Notes: a model not told the origin generated them from the letters alone. Numbered from the stretch's first letter, positions 45,621 to 56,690 are shown. The stretch: DNA of 64,000 nucleotides from Apoda limacodes (GCA_946406115.1 OX291545.1:28205153-28269152), one strand, 5' to 3'. A program made the numbers and translations.

Positions 45621-46160
45621 GGCTCACGACTCGCGCTTGACCACTCTCAAAACCACCCCCTGTGTCTGGGGTGTGGCGACTCGCGCTTGACCACTCTCAA
45701 AACCACCCCCTGTGTTTGGGGGTGTGGCGACTCGCGCTTGATCACTCTCAAAACCACCCCCTGTGTCTGGGGTGTGGCGACTCGCGCTTGACCACTCTCA
45801 AAACCACCCCTGTGTCTGGGGGTGTGGCGACTCGCGCTTGACCACTCTCAAAACCACCCCCTGTGTCTGGGGGTGTGGCGACTCGCGCTTGACCACTCTC
45901 AAAACCACCCCCTGTGTCTGGGGTGTGGCGACTCGCGCTTGACCACTCTCAAAACCACCCCCTGTGTCTGGGGGTGTGTGTGTCTGGCGTGTGGCGACTC
46001 GCGCTTGACCACTCTCAAAACCACCCCCGGTGTCTGGGGTGTGGCGACTCGCGCTTGACCACTCTCAAAACCACCCCCTGTATCTGTGGTGGGGCGACTC
46101 GCGCTTGACCACTCTCAAAACCACCCCCTGTGTCTGGGGGTATATCGACTCACGCTTGAC
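45621..46160 (+). repeat. 50-bp minisatellite, left array, about 10 units
   Basis: The unit begins CGACTCGCGCTTGACCACTC, continues TCAAAACCACCCCCTGTGTC and ends TGGGGTGTGG. Units differ mainly in C-run and G-run length (48-60 bp); the last has CGACTCACGCTTGACC and dissolves into ACCGCGTGACGTCACAG. The open frames within the array are by-products of its periodicity. Confidence 0.95.
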
Positions 46161-46765
46161 CAAAACTACCGCGTGACGTCACAGTGGCTCCTGTGTATAA
46201 CTTGTCTCTAGTTTTGTTTTGTTATGTAATAACATCATTATCGTAATGGGGTCTATCATGTTTTTCTCCGTTCATAATTAAGTTATTCCTATTTAATTAC
46301 AATGATGTTGGTGGTGACATTCCATAAACTAGTCCCCCCGAGGATGTATCTCAAGATTTATGGGGTGTCTTATTCTTAATCATAATTTACTTTATGTGTC
46401 TGTTATATCACTCGTGAAGTATTTATAGCATCAATTGAAGAATCAATACTATTTTATTATTCATGCAGATTTTGATCAGGAAACAAAAGATTTAAAAAAT
46501 TCTTTTGAATTTTTAAATTTGACTATTAGGAATTGGATAAAAATTGGTGAATTAGAAATATATTCAGAACCTTTAAGTGATGACATTAAAAATAAAATGT
46601 GTAATGACACACAGTTATTTAGAAAAAAAAACAAAATGGTAGACCTTAAAAAAAAAACAGTTCTTAGAAATGCATATTAATAAGTTCAATCCCTTACGGG
46701 GATCTTCGTATATTCGTAAAAAAGAACGATCAACAATGTTTTAATTGGAATATATCCTGCAAAAT
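46161..46765 (+). pseudogene. Left-arm copy of the polymerase N-terminal segment
   Basis: The plus-strand ORF 46435-46680 begins MKNQYYFIIHADFDQ and is nearly the same, residue for residue, as the minus-strand ORF 47924-48130, because the arms are inverted duplicates. It is followed in another frame by the INKFNPLRGSSYI motif (about 46675-46712), typical of this polymerase family upstream of the exonuclease domain. The arm lacks about 270 bp that the right arm keeps (junction near 46364). It cannot encode a whole protein. Confidence 0.75.
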
Positions 46766-46829
46766 ATTCTAAAAACCGCAAATGAACTATACGACATATT
46801 AGGTTTATATGAGAATGAAATATATTTTT

Positions 46830-47805
46830 ACTTATTTTGCGGAATTATTTTTATTTCTCAATCTTTAAAATTCAAAGCATGAACAATAAAATAAGCAGCA
46901 TAATTGTTTAGATTGTGAAATAGAATAGGAATGAAAAATGGAACACGATATTTTGTGCTACTAAATAATTCGTGACTAACACCTCTAAAATTACTAGTAT
47001 TCCAGTCAAGGTCTACTGTGATTTCAACACCTAATATAACAGAATTGCGATTGTCTTATAGATTCCTTCTCTTCATTAGTTAATGAAAGTTTACATTTTT
47101 GAAAACACTTTATCCTATGTATATTGCTAATATCTTTGTTAATGCTTTCCATAAACATTTTTGTACAATTAGGCTCTGAGTATGTTTTGTATATAGACAG
47201 TTTATCATCATATGAACATTTTATATAGTATCCATAAGAACAAACTACATGTTCATGTATTGTTTACGTATATGACTTCGATGGATCAGGGACACAATAG
47301 GTGATTGGTTTTAACTGAGCTACAAAGTCTGCGTATATTATAAAATGTAATTTTAATATTCTTTGAAATTCATCAAAATAGATTTCATCATCATTTGTTT
47401 CCCTATTAAACCAATATTTTTCTTTTTTATGAATTCCTAGTTATTCAGTAACAATTTGACCACAGTCATGTTTTTGGTGATTAATTAAATTAACTTTAGA
47501 TTAAAAATAGATACGGCAACCGGCCCAGATATGAATAGCGTCATTTCGATTTGTTATTTGTTTATTTACCAAGCGTGGATAAATAAAATAATGACCATTT
47601 CAACCATTGTTTAAAAATAATAAGTTAATTTGTAATTAATTAGAACATTTTGTAAGGTTTTTTTTTCTTTATTAAACTCTAATTAAATGCTAATGTCATT
47701 TTGTTGTTCTACTTGGGTATATCAGATAATTTGATTGGGAACTGAATATTATTAAACGTTAGTTTATTTTGATGCCTCAAGTATGATGATATCGGAATGT
47801 GTATT
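46830..47805 (-). pseudogene. Family B DNA polymerase, exonuclease region, broken
   Basis: On the minus strand the unique centre gives a KHDCGQI-type cysteine/histidine segment (about 47465-47490), an exonuclease I-like LHFIIYADF (about 47350-47380), a SYGYYIKCSYDD segment (about 47190-47240) and an exonuclease II-like FHNLNNYAAYF (about 46890-46922). In the family the last motif normally has an aspartate after the tyrosine; here it is alanine. There are several stops and frameshifts. The polymerase palm (DTDS-type motif) is not present. Assigned to DNA_pol_B_2-type polymerases by motif order. Confidence 0.7.
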
Positions 47806-48198
47806 TGCAGGATATAGTCCAATTAAAACATTGTTGATCGTTCTTTTTTACGAATATACGAAGATCCCCGTAAGGGATTGAACTTATTAATATGCATTTC
47901 TAAGAACTGTTTTTTTTTAAGGTCTACCATTTTGTTTTTATTCTGAATAACTGTGTGTCATTACACATTTTATTTTTAATGTCATCACTTAAAGGTTCTG
48001 AATATATTTCTAATTCACCAATTTTTATCCAATTCCTAATAGTCAAATTTAAAAATTCAAAAGAATTTTTTAAATCTTTTGTTTCCTGATCAAAATCTGC
48101 ATGAATAATAAAATAGTATTGATTCTTCAATTGATGCTATAAATACTTCACGAGTGATATAACAGACACATAAAGTAAATTATGATTAAGAATAAGAC
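47806..48198 (-). pseudogene. Right-arm polymerase N-terminal segment
   Basis: The ORF 47924-48130 (minus) starts MKNQYYFIIHADFDQ; INKFNPLRGSSYI follows in another frame at about 47855-47897. In orientation it is colinear with the centre fragments and with the zinc-finger ORF at 48203-48406, so this arm is the original side and the left arm the copy. Confidence 0.7.
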
Positions 48199-48468
48199 AT
48201 TTCTATTTGTGTTTCTTAGATCGTAAGTGCTGAGCATAGAATCTTTGGTTAACATGTAAATCACATATTTGACACATCATGTCCTGTGTAAGAGTTGTAT
48301 TGGAAGATGTTGACGTCGATGCTAGTTGTAAATCTTTAACAGTACTATCAGCTTTTCTCTTTAAACTTCGACCGACTTGAATTAAAGATTTTCTGTAACA
48401 TGTCAAGTCATATCAAGCGTGAACCGACACGTCTCCAGGTTAAGTTTTTGTAAAGCGTGAGTGGACAC
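48199..48468 (-). pseudogene. Zinc-finger segment retained only in the right arm
   Basis: The ORF 48203-48406 (minus, 67 codons) ends with CQICDLHVNQRFYAQHLRSK followed by KH, a C2H2-like finger (CX2C...HX5H) of the sort found at the N-terminus of this polymerase family. It stops just before the segment shared with the left arm. The whole block is missing from the left arm, where flanking sequence joins at GGGGTGTCTTATTC. Confidence 0.65.
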
Positions 48469-48644
48469 ACCCCATAAATCTTGAGATACATCCTCGGGGG
48501 GACTAGTTTATGGAATGTCACCACCAACATCATTGTAATTAAATAGGAATAACTTAATTATGAACGGGGAAAAACATGATAGACCCATTACGATAATGAT
48601 GTAATTACATAACAAAACACAACTAGAGACAAGTTATATAGGGG

Positions 48645-48797
48645 ATGGTTTTTAGAGTGGTCAAGCGCGAGTCACCACACCCCAGACACAGGGGGTGGTT
48701 TTAAGAGTGGTCAAGCGCGAGTCGCCACACCCCAGACACAGGGGTGGTTTTGAGAGTGGTCAAGCGCGAGTCGCCACACCCCAGACCCAGGGGGTGT
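48645..48797 (-). repeat. 50-bp minisatellite, right array, 3 units
   Basis: AGAGTGGTCAAGCGCGAGTC and CACACCCCAGACACAGGGGG, the reverse of the left-array unit, repeated three times. It begins directly after the unique arm sequence (ACAAGTTATATAGGGGATGG) and ends at GGGGGTGTACG. Confidence 0.92.
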
Positions 48798-49229
48798 ACG
48801 AAAAAGTAAGCAAAACGGTGTTAGCTTGTTGCCATTAGATGGGTGAGCTTGTTGCGAAAAAGTCTGAAGTACACGAGTCTTGCGTTCTTAAGGGCAAAAT
48901 ATATGGAAGTACATCTTAGCTCTCGAGACCTTAAAGATTATTGCGAAAAGTCTCAAGCACGACAGACTCGTGAATTCGGAAGGAGCACACTTTCACGGGT
49001 CATGAGGTAAGACTTACTTGCATACATTTTTCATCGATTTCCCGAGTCGCGAGCAAGATATATTTAAGAAAAGGATATCTGCCGTTATAATACATATCTA
49101 CACATATAACACACGGTAAATATAGAGCCCTTGTAAAGACGGACAGACATACAGAGTAGGTATTATTGTATGTTATAGTATTATTAATAATTATTAGTAG
49201 TGAGTAATTAATGACTAAATGGCACTTTG
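48798..49229. other. Flank of the palindromic element
   Basis: Contains a loose duplication: AAAAGTCTGAAGTACACGAG (about 48858) and AAAAGTCTCAAGCACGACAG (about 48955). No gene recognised. Confidence 0.35.
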
Positions 49230-49420
49230 TCCAATACAAATAATTTTCTCCCAAACCAGAAAATGAAAAACAAGAGAGGTTAAAGTATGTCACCTTGAGG
49301 TACGCCAGAAGAGAATTTACATAAATCTGAAACTAGACTGTGAATTCGGGCAACTTCTTTTGTTCCAATTAGGTGCTGAAGTGAATGAAGGAGATATATC
49401 ACAGACGTATTCAGGAACAT
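49230..49420 (-). pseudogene. LINE RT fragment (GVPQGD block)
   Basis: On the minus strand VARIHSLVSDLCKFSSGVPQ followed by GDI, a stop and PLLFF is the RT block just before the catalytic YADD. It is short and isolated; clade uncertain (jockey/CR1-like). Confidence 0.65.
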
Positions 49421-50944
49421 CTAGAGTGATGCAGCACTCTAAACTGCTTAAAGTGCATTTAATCTCAAGAATTTGCCTGTATAGTACATGTTCGGTACAG
49501 ATAAGCGGTGACGTCATTTCCTTTCTCTTGGTTCGGCATTGACTGCGCCGGTGACCTCTTGGCGGGCATCCAGTTCTTAAAACGTGGCGATCGATTAAAC
49601 ACGAATCCGCGTAAAGCGCATTGTTGTGATTTGATTTACGGAGCGAGGAATCAGGCCTCACTATCATATTTATGGATTATTAATTTATGGCCCTGTTTAG
49701 CCCAAGGATGTTGAACAATTGTGAGCAGTATCAATAGTGTCGCACATTTTGGATTGTCGACACACCGGCAGCGAGGAGATCGACTCCTGATTTCGGCTTT
49801 AGGGCGGATTTGGGAACAACAGAAGCTTAGAGTAGCGCTCTGGGTCCTCTTGATTGAGCAGGACGTTGACACCACTATACAGATTATATTTTGATTATAG
49901 TTACCTATTCCCCTTTGTATTATCATATCCTGAAAGTAAATTCCCTCTTACAAGCTAGGCCGCTACTGACGAAAGGATAGACCGACGGTCAACCCTGGAG
50001 CCGCAGCCTGCCGAAGGTCAAAAGGGCAGTACAAAACAGTACATTTTGTCATACCAATAACATTTTCTACCACCTGCCCCAGCCTAGCCCAGTCAGTCCC
50101 CATCTTAGCCCAAAAGCTAGCTACGCCCGTTAGGGATATTTTTATATCCAGGAATAATTTTGATAAGACTTTATTAGTTGGACTAACATATGTAGGTACA
50201 TATATAGCATATATATTTCTCTGTTAAATCTATAGTTCTTCAATAATATGACATTTTATTTTTTGAAGTGAAGTATCACCGCGCTTCTGATCTATCCTTA
50301 GGATTTGTTTCTTTTACAATAACAGAACCAAAAGCCAAGAATGTTTTTTTTTACACCACCAAAGTGGCAAACATGCTGAAGGTATGATTATTAGTATCCG
50401 TTTTCCTCCGATAAGTAGCTCTTTATCGTGATTCCGAACTCCTGATGCGGCCCTGTTGCTCTATGTGACATGTGTGAGCGAGGTAGAAAATAAATTGCAC
50501 TTTTGGACTTATAATTATTCATTACCTGGTGGACCAAGCTACGCTTGTTTTTTTTTATAACGCCATCTATTGGCAAGTAGCTTTAGTGTTGCTGTGTCGG
50601 TATTAATAATAGCATTACTACTCGCCAATAGATGTCAAGAAGCCTCATATTTTTCAGTTTATCATTGCCTGAAAACACGGATAAAACGTCATTTTCTAAA
50701 AATGAATCCTAGCTGGATTAATTTATTGCCTTCGAAACCCCCTGCATTCTAAATTCGAGATTCATATTATATATATATACATACTTCAAACATACTCGTC
50801 TGAGCCAGGGACTGAAAGTAGCGATACATAAATGTACCTACTGTCAGGGAGTTGGTTCGTTTGGCGCAAAGGGAGTTTGACAACGCACCAATAATTATGT
50901 GGTATTATTATTTAATTTTATGTTTTTGTATTATATTAAACAAT
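49421..50944. other. Intergenic; short inverted repeat at 50550-50640
   Basis: CGCCATCTATTGGCAAGTAG (about 50551) and CTACTCGCCAATAGATGTC (about 50618) face each other, a hairpin of about 85 bp common in insect repeats. Elsewhere, GC-moderate DNA at 49500-49860 with overlapping ORFs on both strands but no recognisable domain. Confidence 0.4.
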
Positions 50945-51265
50945 CAGTCATCACCTTTGATAAATCTGACAACGTCATGGCGCCGCGAAACACAAAACAC
51001 ACAAAATATATGACTGGCTAGACAGCAATCGACTCGCCATAAGTATGTGCAAACTCTCCACCTTCCATGGTCCTTTCCGCTTTTTGGCATAACAGACCGA
51101 ATCTCGGGAGATGCATGTGGTAGTTGCTCGGGGCTCTTATCTTCGTGTACAATTATTGACTCCCTACAACGTGCCCTAATAGCCAGTCGGGTGCGCTCGC
51201 CCCCCGTCACGCAGCCTTACCTCACAATAGCTCTGTCTAGACAGCCTCGCGCCTCAATAGCCAGC
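50945..51265 (-). other. Unassigned, possible exon-containing segment
   Basis: GC-moderate. On the minus strand an 88-codon frame (50944-51210) has no domain I recognise. Just upstream of it, GCTATTGTGAGGTAAGG resembles a splice donor. The stretch CTGGCTATTGAGGCGCGAGG near 51255 is echoed by CTGGCTATTAGGGCACG near 51187, giving two similar coding-like pieces (AIEARG... and AIRARC...). It could be an exon or an old internal duplication. Confidence 0.25.
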
Positions 51266-52020
51266 TGAATTAAATGATTCTTTCAGAAGAAAACTACCAA
51301 ATTATTTTTGTATCATCATTTATTGAAGAGACAGTTTGGTAAATATAATAAGAAATAAATCATTATGGCTTTTTGATTGCACATATTCTTTGGATTCGTT
51401 CATAAAATCTACATCAATTTACAATATTTACAGTACAACAATAATTAACACTAAAACTATAAAATTGAAATCCTTTATAACTAGGTGAAATTTACAATGT
51501 TTATGCATCGTCATAAAGTGTAATAAGATAGTATTTTAGAAGTAGAAATTATCACCATTAAGGGATTTTTCCGTTCCGTATAGTTTATTAGTTCTATGCT
51601 TTTAAATAAACTAAACACGATCATTTTAAGCTGAGTTAATAGAAAGAAAGCAACAATTTGGTATCGCCTAAAATTTAACACTTATGCAAATTATACGTTT
51701 CCAAATTTTAATTAAACTTATTTATATTATACATTATATACAAATTGCAAACTTGCTTATTTTAGAAGAGGCATTGTTATATTTTTATATAACCTAAAAA
51801 TAAAACCTACAATAAAACATTCTAGGAATGGTTTAATAACTAATTAATTATACACATAGTTTTATGCCTTCTTTGTCGTACCTCGGGAAAAAAAACAGAA
51901 CACAGAATGTAATGTATAAAATAAAAATGAAGTGAAAGTGAAAGATAACATTTCTATAGAGACGTAAATGAAAGCCTTTACTTTTATAAAGTTGGTCTTT
52001 TGGTTCGATAAATGTACATT

Positions 52021-52250
52021 GTGAAACTAGTGTTACGTATGTACTTTCACGACACTAGTTCTATCATCAGTTTCACGTGTAAAACGCACTTGCGAAATGC
52101 ATGCATTGATTTCACGAAACCAAAATATTATAGGTAATTTTCCGCACGAGTTTTGGTAAAAATAGTATCACGCAATAACGAAACTACGTGTAAAACTAGC
52201 GGTGCGAAAGTGTTTTACACGTCAAAAATACTGCGTTAGAACCCTGATAA
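52021..52250. repeat. Inverted-repeat-rich interspersed element
   Basis: AACTAGTGT (52025) faces ACACTAGTT (52052), and ACGTGTAAAAC (52186-52196) faces GTTTTACACGT (52212-52222). TTTCACG/CGTGAAA motifs are scattered through. Style of a dispersed moth repeat; no ORF. Confidence 0.45.
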
Positions 52251-52967
52251 AAAATATACAGTTCTTTACTTAATCTTGACTACTTTCAAAATTTAGGTGG
52301 TTTCGGACTCTACACTCGACAAAAAATGTGAAGATTAGATCTAACAATACAAATTTGCTCGATATCTAAATATGGCATATGCAAGTTTTTACAAGTAACA
52401 GTCACTGACCTTTTTTTTCTTTTCTATTTTTTATCTGCCTACATTGTTATCAAGCCAACATTTTAGCTCTTCACTATCGAAAGCAGATAAACTTTCGTGG
52501 ACCCCGAACTTACGAACTGTAACCCCTATTTTTTTGTCACGCCAACGTAGACCCCCGTCGAGTCTCCCGTGGACCCTTGGGAACTACTGGTCTAAACCAA
52601 AGTACCTCTAGTATATACATTAGCATCTGCATGTAATTAATTGATTATTTAATTAATTAAATAATTTAATTAAATTATCTGTATAAATCTGCATCGCAAA
52701 ACTAAATGAACTAGTTTCCTAATGTAAATTTGGTTCAAGTACATGGAACAAACTTTATTTTTTTAGCAAGTTCTATAAGCAGTTGCTAAAAATGTGGCTA
52801 TATTATATTATGTAAAGGACTAAAAATAGGGATGCCATAAAAGTAGAAGATTTTCAGGGCAACTTATGTATGTATTTATAAAAATACTTATGTTGATCAT
52901 TAATCCAAATACACAAAACAAGGTGGTAGCTTTTGAATTCACTCATAATAATATAATTCTAGGTACA

Positions 52968-52975
52968 TCTTTGGT
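52968..52975 (-). promoter_or_regulatory. Candidate miR-9a target site (8-mer)
   Basis: The minus strand reads ACCAAAGA, a perfect 8-mer for the miR-9a seed (miR-9a starts UCUUUGGU). In Drosophila miR-9a represses senseless through its 3' UTR (established). The site lies about 1.3 kb after the stop codon of the sens-like gene, on the sense strand. Whether the transcript extends this far is not shown by sequence alone. Confidence 0.4.
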
Positions 52976-53189
52976 TTAAAAATTTATTATTTATTACATT
53001 TTACATTAAATACAATAATTAGTTACATTACAACACAGCCACCAAATTAAACGATGTTTTAAACTTACATATTTTAACTAAGTTTTTTTAAAATCATTTT
53101 TATATTTATTTACAGTAAAAATATTTACAATGTAAAACAATTCAGCATTGTGAGTATTTAGCTTGACCTTTTTCCTGAGGGCTATTTTT

Positions 53190-53340
53190 ATTTTTAGGGC
53201 TCCGTAGTCAAATTAGAAACACTTACGGTCTCGTCATTGCATTAGTCTGTGTTTTAGTCATTTCATTCAGTGGCTATTTACTGACTCACTGACTGACTAC
53301 AGTATTGACTTCATTTGCAAAAAATAAAAAAAATGTCACT
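53190..53340 (+). repeat. GGGCTCCGTAG-type repeat fragment
   Basis: TATTTTTAGGGCTCCGTAGTC followed by a CTTACGGTCTCG and TTTTAGTCATTTCATTCAGT stretch; diverged relative of 34075-34480. Confidence 0.5.
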
Positions 53341-54303
53341 GAACTTTAAATATTTGTTAGTTTACCACACTTATATTTGTACCAACTTATAATAAAAAAT
53401 AATTACGTACATGTTGTCTAATAATCATTAAAAAACTGGAATCAATACTGGGACTTTTTTTATTTTTAATAAAACACAAATTAAATTTGGAATGATTATT
53501 TCAGTCCACTTTAAGTGCTACCGGAATTAAAACTAAACAAAATAGTATAACCATTTTAACTAAATCCGCAGCATGTCTTATATACGAGATCAAAAAACTC
53601 ACATTAGATCATTGATTATTAATTATCGATCGATGCATTAAACAATAAAAATAAATCATTGGAATTTCATTAAAATAAAAATAACTCTTAACATAGATAC
53701 ATATCCTAAATTCAGTAACAATTAAATCTTAGGTGTCTTTTTAACTAAAAGTAGAAGAATGGCTTTTCAATGTGATATTTCAAAATTGCCTAACGCATGG
53801 TTACCTTACTATCCATATGCTCAGTGACATTGGTATAAAAAAACTACTGCCTATCCATTGCTGCTCAAGTATTGTGTACCATTCATTAACTACCCGCACG
53901 GAAAAGGAATTGGTAATGGAAAAGAAAACGATTACCATGGGGTTACAAAATCACCCTGCGCCGATCTTGCTGGGGAGTGTCATATCAGGTAATATCAGGA
54001 GTTGGCACTTTTGTGTGACCACTCAGTGTGAAAAATTTAAGTGGCTACATCATCTAGCAAAATAACTATACTTTGGACTCTATAATAAGAACATAACACT
54101 TGATATATAAGTAGACAACGTTATGCCAGCAATAATTTATCTAGGTAGGTAACTGCTAATGTGTTTTTCGATAGATGTATTTTATGAAAAACTGATGAAG
54201 CTAATCAGTTCTGTTGCAGTTTTTATTGGGATATTCTATTTTGGATGAAGATGTTGTCTTGTGTGCCTCAACGCCAGGTCCCAGGCGTAAAGGCTGATGA
54301 GGT

Positions 54304-54401
54304 TCAGGAAGTGAGAGGCTGCAGAGGTGGGACAGTGGAACTCATGTGCTGGCTCCTGAAGTCAGGGTGCTGCCGCATGTCTGGGTGAGGAGGTCGAAGA
54401 T
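54304..54401 (-). CDS. sens: senseless/GFI1-like factor, last coding exon
   Basis: The exon starts after an AATAATTTGCAG acceptor (AG at 54402-54403) and runs to a TGA at 54304-54306. Its first two bases complete the codon split at the donor at 54796 (G plus AT gives Asp). The frame then stays open for 31 residues: LRPPHPDMRQHPDFRSQHMS and on to the end in LTS. The His/Pro/Met-rich style matches the end of the preceding exon. Matching phase, good splice signals and an AATAAA 77 nt beyond the stop support it. It encodes only the C-terminal tail after the last zinc finger, so its conservation may be low. Confidence 0.7.
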
Positions 54402-54778
54402 CTGCAAATTATTTTTATGATATTAGATGAAGGCAAAGCAATGGATGATAACATTTATGTTTAAGCTTTCGTAAAGAAAGTAAAGTACTAAGTTATTAAT
54501 TAATCAAGTCGCGCCTATGTAACTTGGTAAGTACTTGGCATTTGTAAATTTATTTTACAGCTTGCCAAAATTTAACGTTTGAATCACGTTTTGCTGCTCT
54601 ATTGTTACGTAACGTTACTAATATTGCTGCAGATATATTTCATTTTGTAACAACATAAATTATAAGGGTGCCCAATTTTGCATTACTTGCTGATTGATTT
54701 AGTTATTTTTGCTGACTACTAACAGCTTAATTCACTTTGTTTTTTTCACCAAGACTTCTTTAATTAGCAGATCTTTTA

Positions 54779-55087
<309 letters not shown>

Positions 55088-55769
55088 TTATGTTTAACCA
55101 GACCAAAGCAGGGCTCGTTAGATCATTCTTTGTGGAGACTTTAATATAAACATTTTAGGAAATAGCTTATTAAGCACCAGATTTCTTGCCTTATTTCGGC
55201 CTTTTAATTTAATTAATTTGTTTTGTAAACCAACTAGAATTGCTGTATCTAGTGCCACTTGCATTGACAGTATATTTACTAACATAAAACTAATTAAAAA
55301 TCAATTATAAGCGATTTCTAGAGTCAGATCATTGTGGGCAGTTAGTGGTTATTGAAAGAAAAAATAGTATTTCTTAAAATTAAATTAAATTCATACCAAT
55401 CATCACTTAACGGATTAAATCATTTAAATGTAACTAATTGCATTAACTTCCAGATTTACCTTATAATGGCAACCCAAACAATAATAATAAAATATTTGCT
55501 ACAAAAAGAAACTTATTTCCAGTCGCTTTAGTTTTAGTGTATGGGCTACCCCAGATTTTTATAAAAGTAGGCGTAATTTTTTTAAATTATATAAAGAAAG
55601 AACATAAAAAATACCCCAGTATTTAGGAATTATGTAAAAACAATACTCAAAAACCTTTAAAAAAGCCATTCTTGTTGCAAAATCAGTTCACCTCGGAAGT
55701 AAAGTAATAAATTCAACAAATAAAATAAAAACTACATGAAACATAATAAAAGATAAAACTGGTGAAGCT

Positions 55770-56690
55770 GGTAATCCTAGTCAGGATTTTGAGTTGATTG
55801 TAGATGATACTAGTTTCAAAACAAGTCTTGAGGAGACTTGCTTTTGAATTTTTTTAGCAGTATTCCTTTAAAAACCACCAAGCATCTTAACTCAAATCCA
55901 AATATAGCAGAAAAATAAGCTAATGTTTCTGAATGTAATATTTCCTTGGTATTTAAAAAGATTAGTCCTACAGATATCATAAATAGATTTAAAACATTAG
56001 AAATAAAAAAACACGACAGACCTTTGGGGAAATTTAAATTATTCATGTTATAGCACATCCTTTAGCCATCATTTTTAATGATTGTGTTGATAGTGGTGTG
56101 TTTCCTGATGAGAAACTTAGCAAAGTCATACCTCTTTTTTAATCAGATAGTTTATAAGATTTTCGGCCTATTTCAATACTGCCTCTACTCAGTAAAGTTT
56201 TTGAAAAATCATACTTTGTCAAATGTTAACTTGACTTACATAGTAGTAAACAGTTTGGCTTTACGAAACCAAAAAAAAAAGCCGTTCCACAACCAAAACA
56301 GAAGTGGCACTATTAAAACTTGATGCTCTTGGAGTGGTTTTGTGTAGAAGTGCAGAAGAACCCAGAAAATGGAAGCGCTCTTTTAATTATGATTGTACTG
56401 ATGGATTAAACATTGTCTTATTTTCTGACCTCTTTAGTTTTTTAAGTTCAGAGATGACAGACATGTTATCATAAAATAAATAACGCCATTTCTAAGATTG
56501 TAAATTGGTTTTACGCTAATAATTTGTTGCTTAATGAGAGAAAAACCAAATGTGTTAAATTTACATTACCAAATGTTAGTCAGGTCCAGAATTAAAACTT
56601 TTTGATTCGACAGTCTTTCTAGGCGTAAAGCTGGACTCCAAACTTCAATGGGTTCCTAACAAAACTTTAGCAGTAATTAGGTTTATGAAA
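55770..56690 (+). pseudogene. jockey/CR1-type LINE RT fragment in the sens intron
   Basis: Plus-strand translation: RFKTLEIKKHDRPLGKF-like lead-in (about 55985), FNDCVDSGVFPDE (about 56077-56115), DFRPISILPLLSKVFEK (about 56160-56210) and later IVNWFYANNLLLNERKTK followed by CVKFTLPNV (about 56490-56575). Frame changes and stops throughout; the catalytic YADD block is lost. Antisense to the sens transcript. Confidence 0.8.

Larger units (their letters stand above)
45621..48797 (-). mobile_element. Palindromic Polinton/adintovirus-like element with minisatellite arms
   Basis: Two arms of about 1 kb (45621-46765 and 47806-48797) are inverted, highly similar copies around a unique centre of about 1.04 kb (46766-47805). 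The outer part of each arm is a 50-bp tandem repeat; the inner part and centre read, mainly on the minus strand, as broken pieces of a family B DNA polymerase of the protein-primed type found in Polintons/Mavericks and adintoviruses. Long inverted termini fit that class, but the roughly 3.2-kb size is far short of an autonomous element (15 kb or more): no integrase, capsid or ATPase is visible. It is an internally deleted derivative or fold-back rearrangement. No clear target duplication could be read at the edges. Confidence 0.65.
51300..54303 (-). other. Candidate 3' UTR of the sens-like gene
   Basis: This AT-rich stretch lies directly downstream of the stop codon and is poorer in transposon protein fragments than the rest of the window. 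AATAAA occurs on the minus strand only 77 nt after the stop (54222-54227) and again further down (for example 52754-52759 and 51319-51324), so short and long 3' UTRs are both possible. It includes a miR-9a-type site (52968-52975), an inverted-repeat block at 52021-52250 and a short repeat at 53190-53340. Extent is inference. Confidence 0.4.

Noticed and set aside
45822..46108. Open frames made of repeated Gly/Asp/Ser/Arg and Leu/Thr blocks
   Set aside because: They are frames through the 50-bp minisatellite; periodicity without stops explains them, and there is no promoter or start context.
45621..46160. CRISPR-like array
   Set aside because: Units are contiguous, with no unique spacers, and the DNA is eukaryotic. 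It is a minisatellite.
46435..46680. Stand-alone host gene of 81 codons
   Set aside because: An inverted near-identical copy exists at 47924-48130 within the palindromic element, and the sequence belongs to its polymerase remnant.
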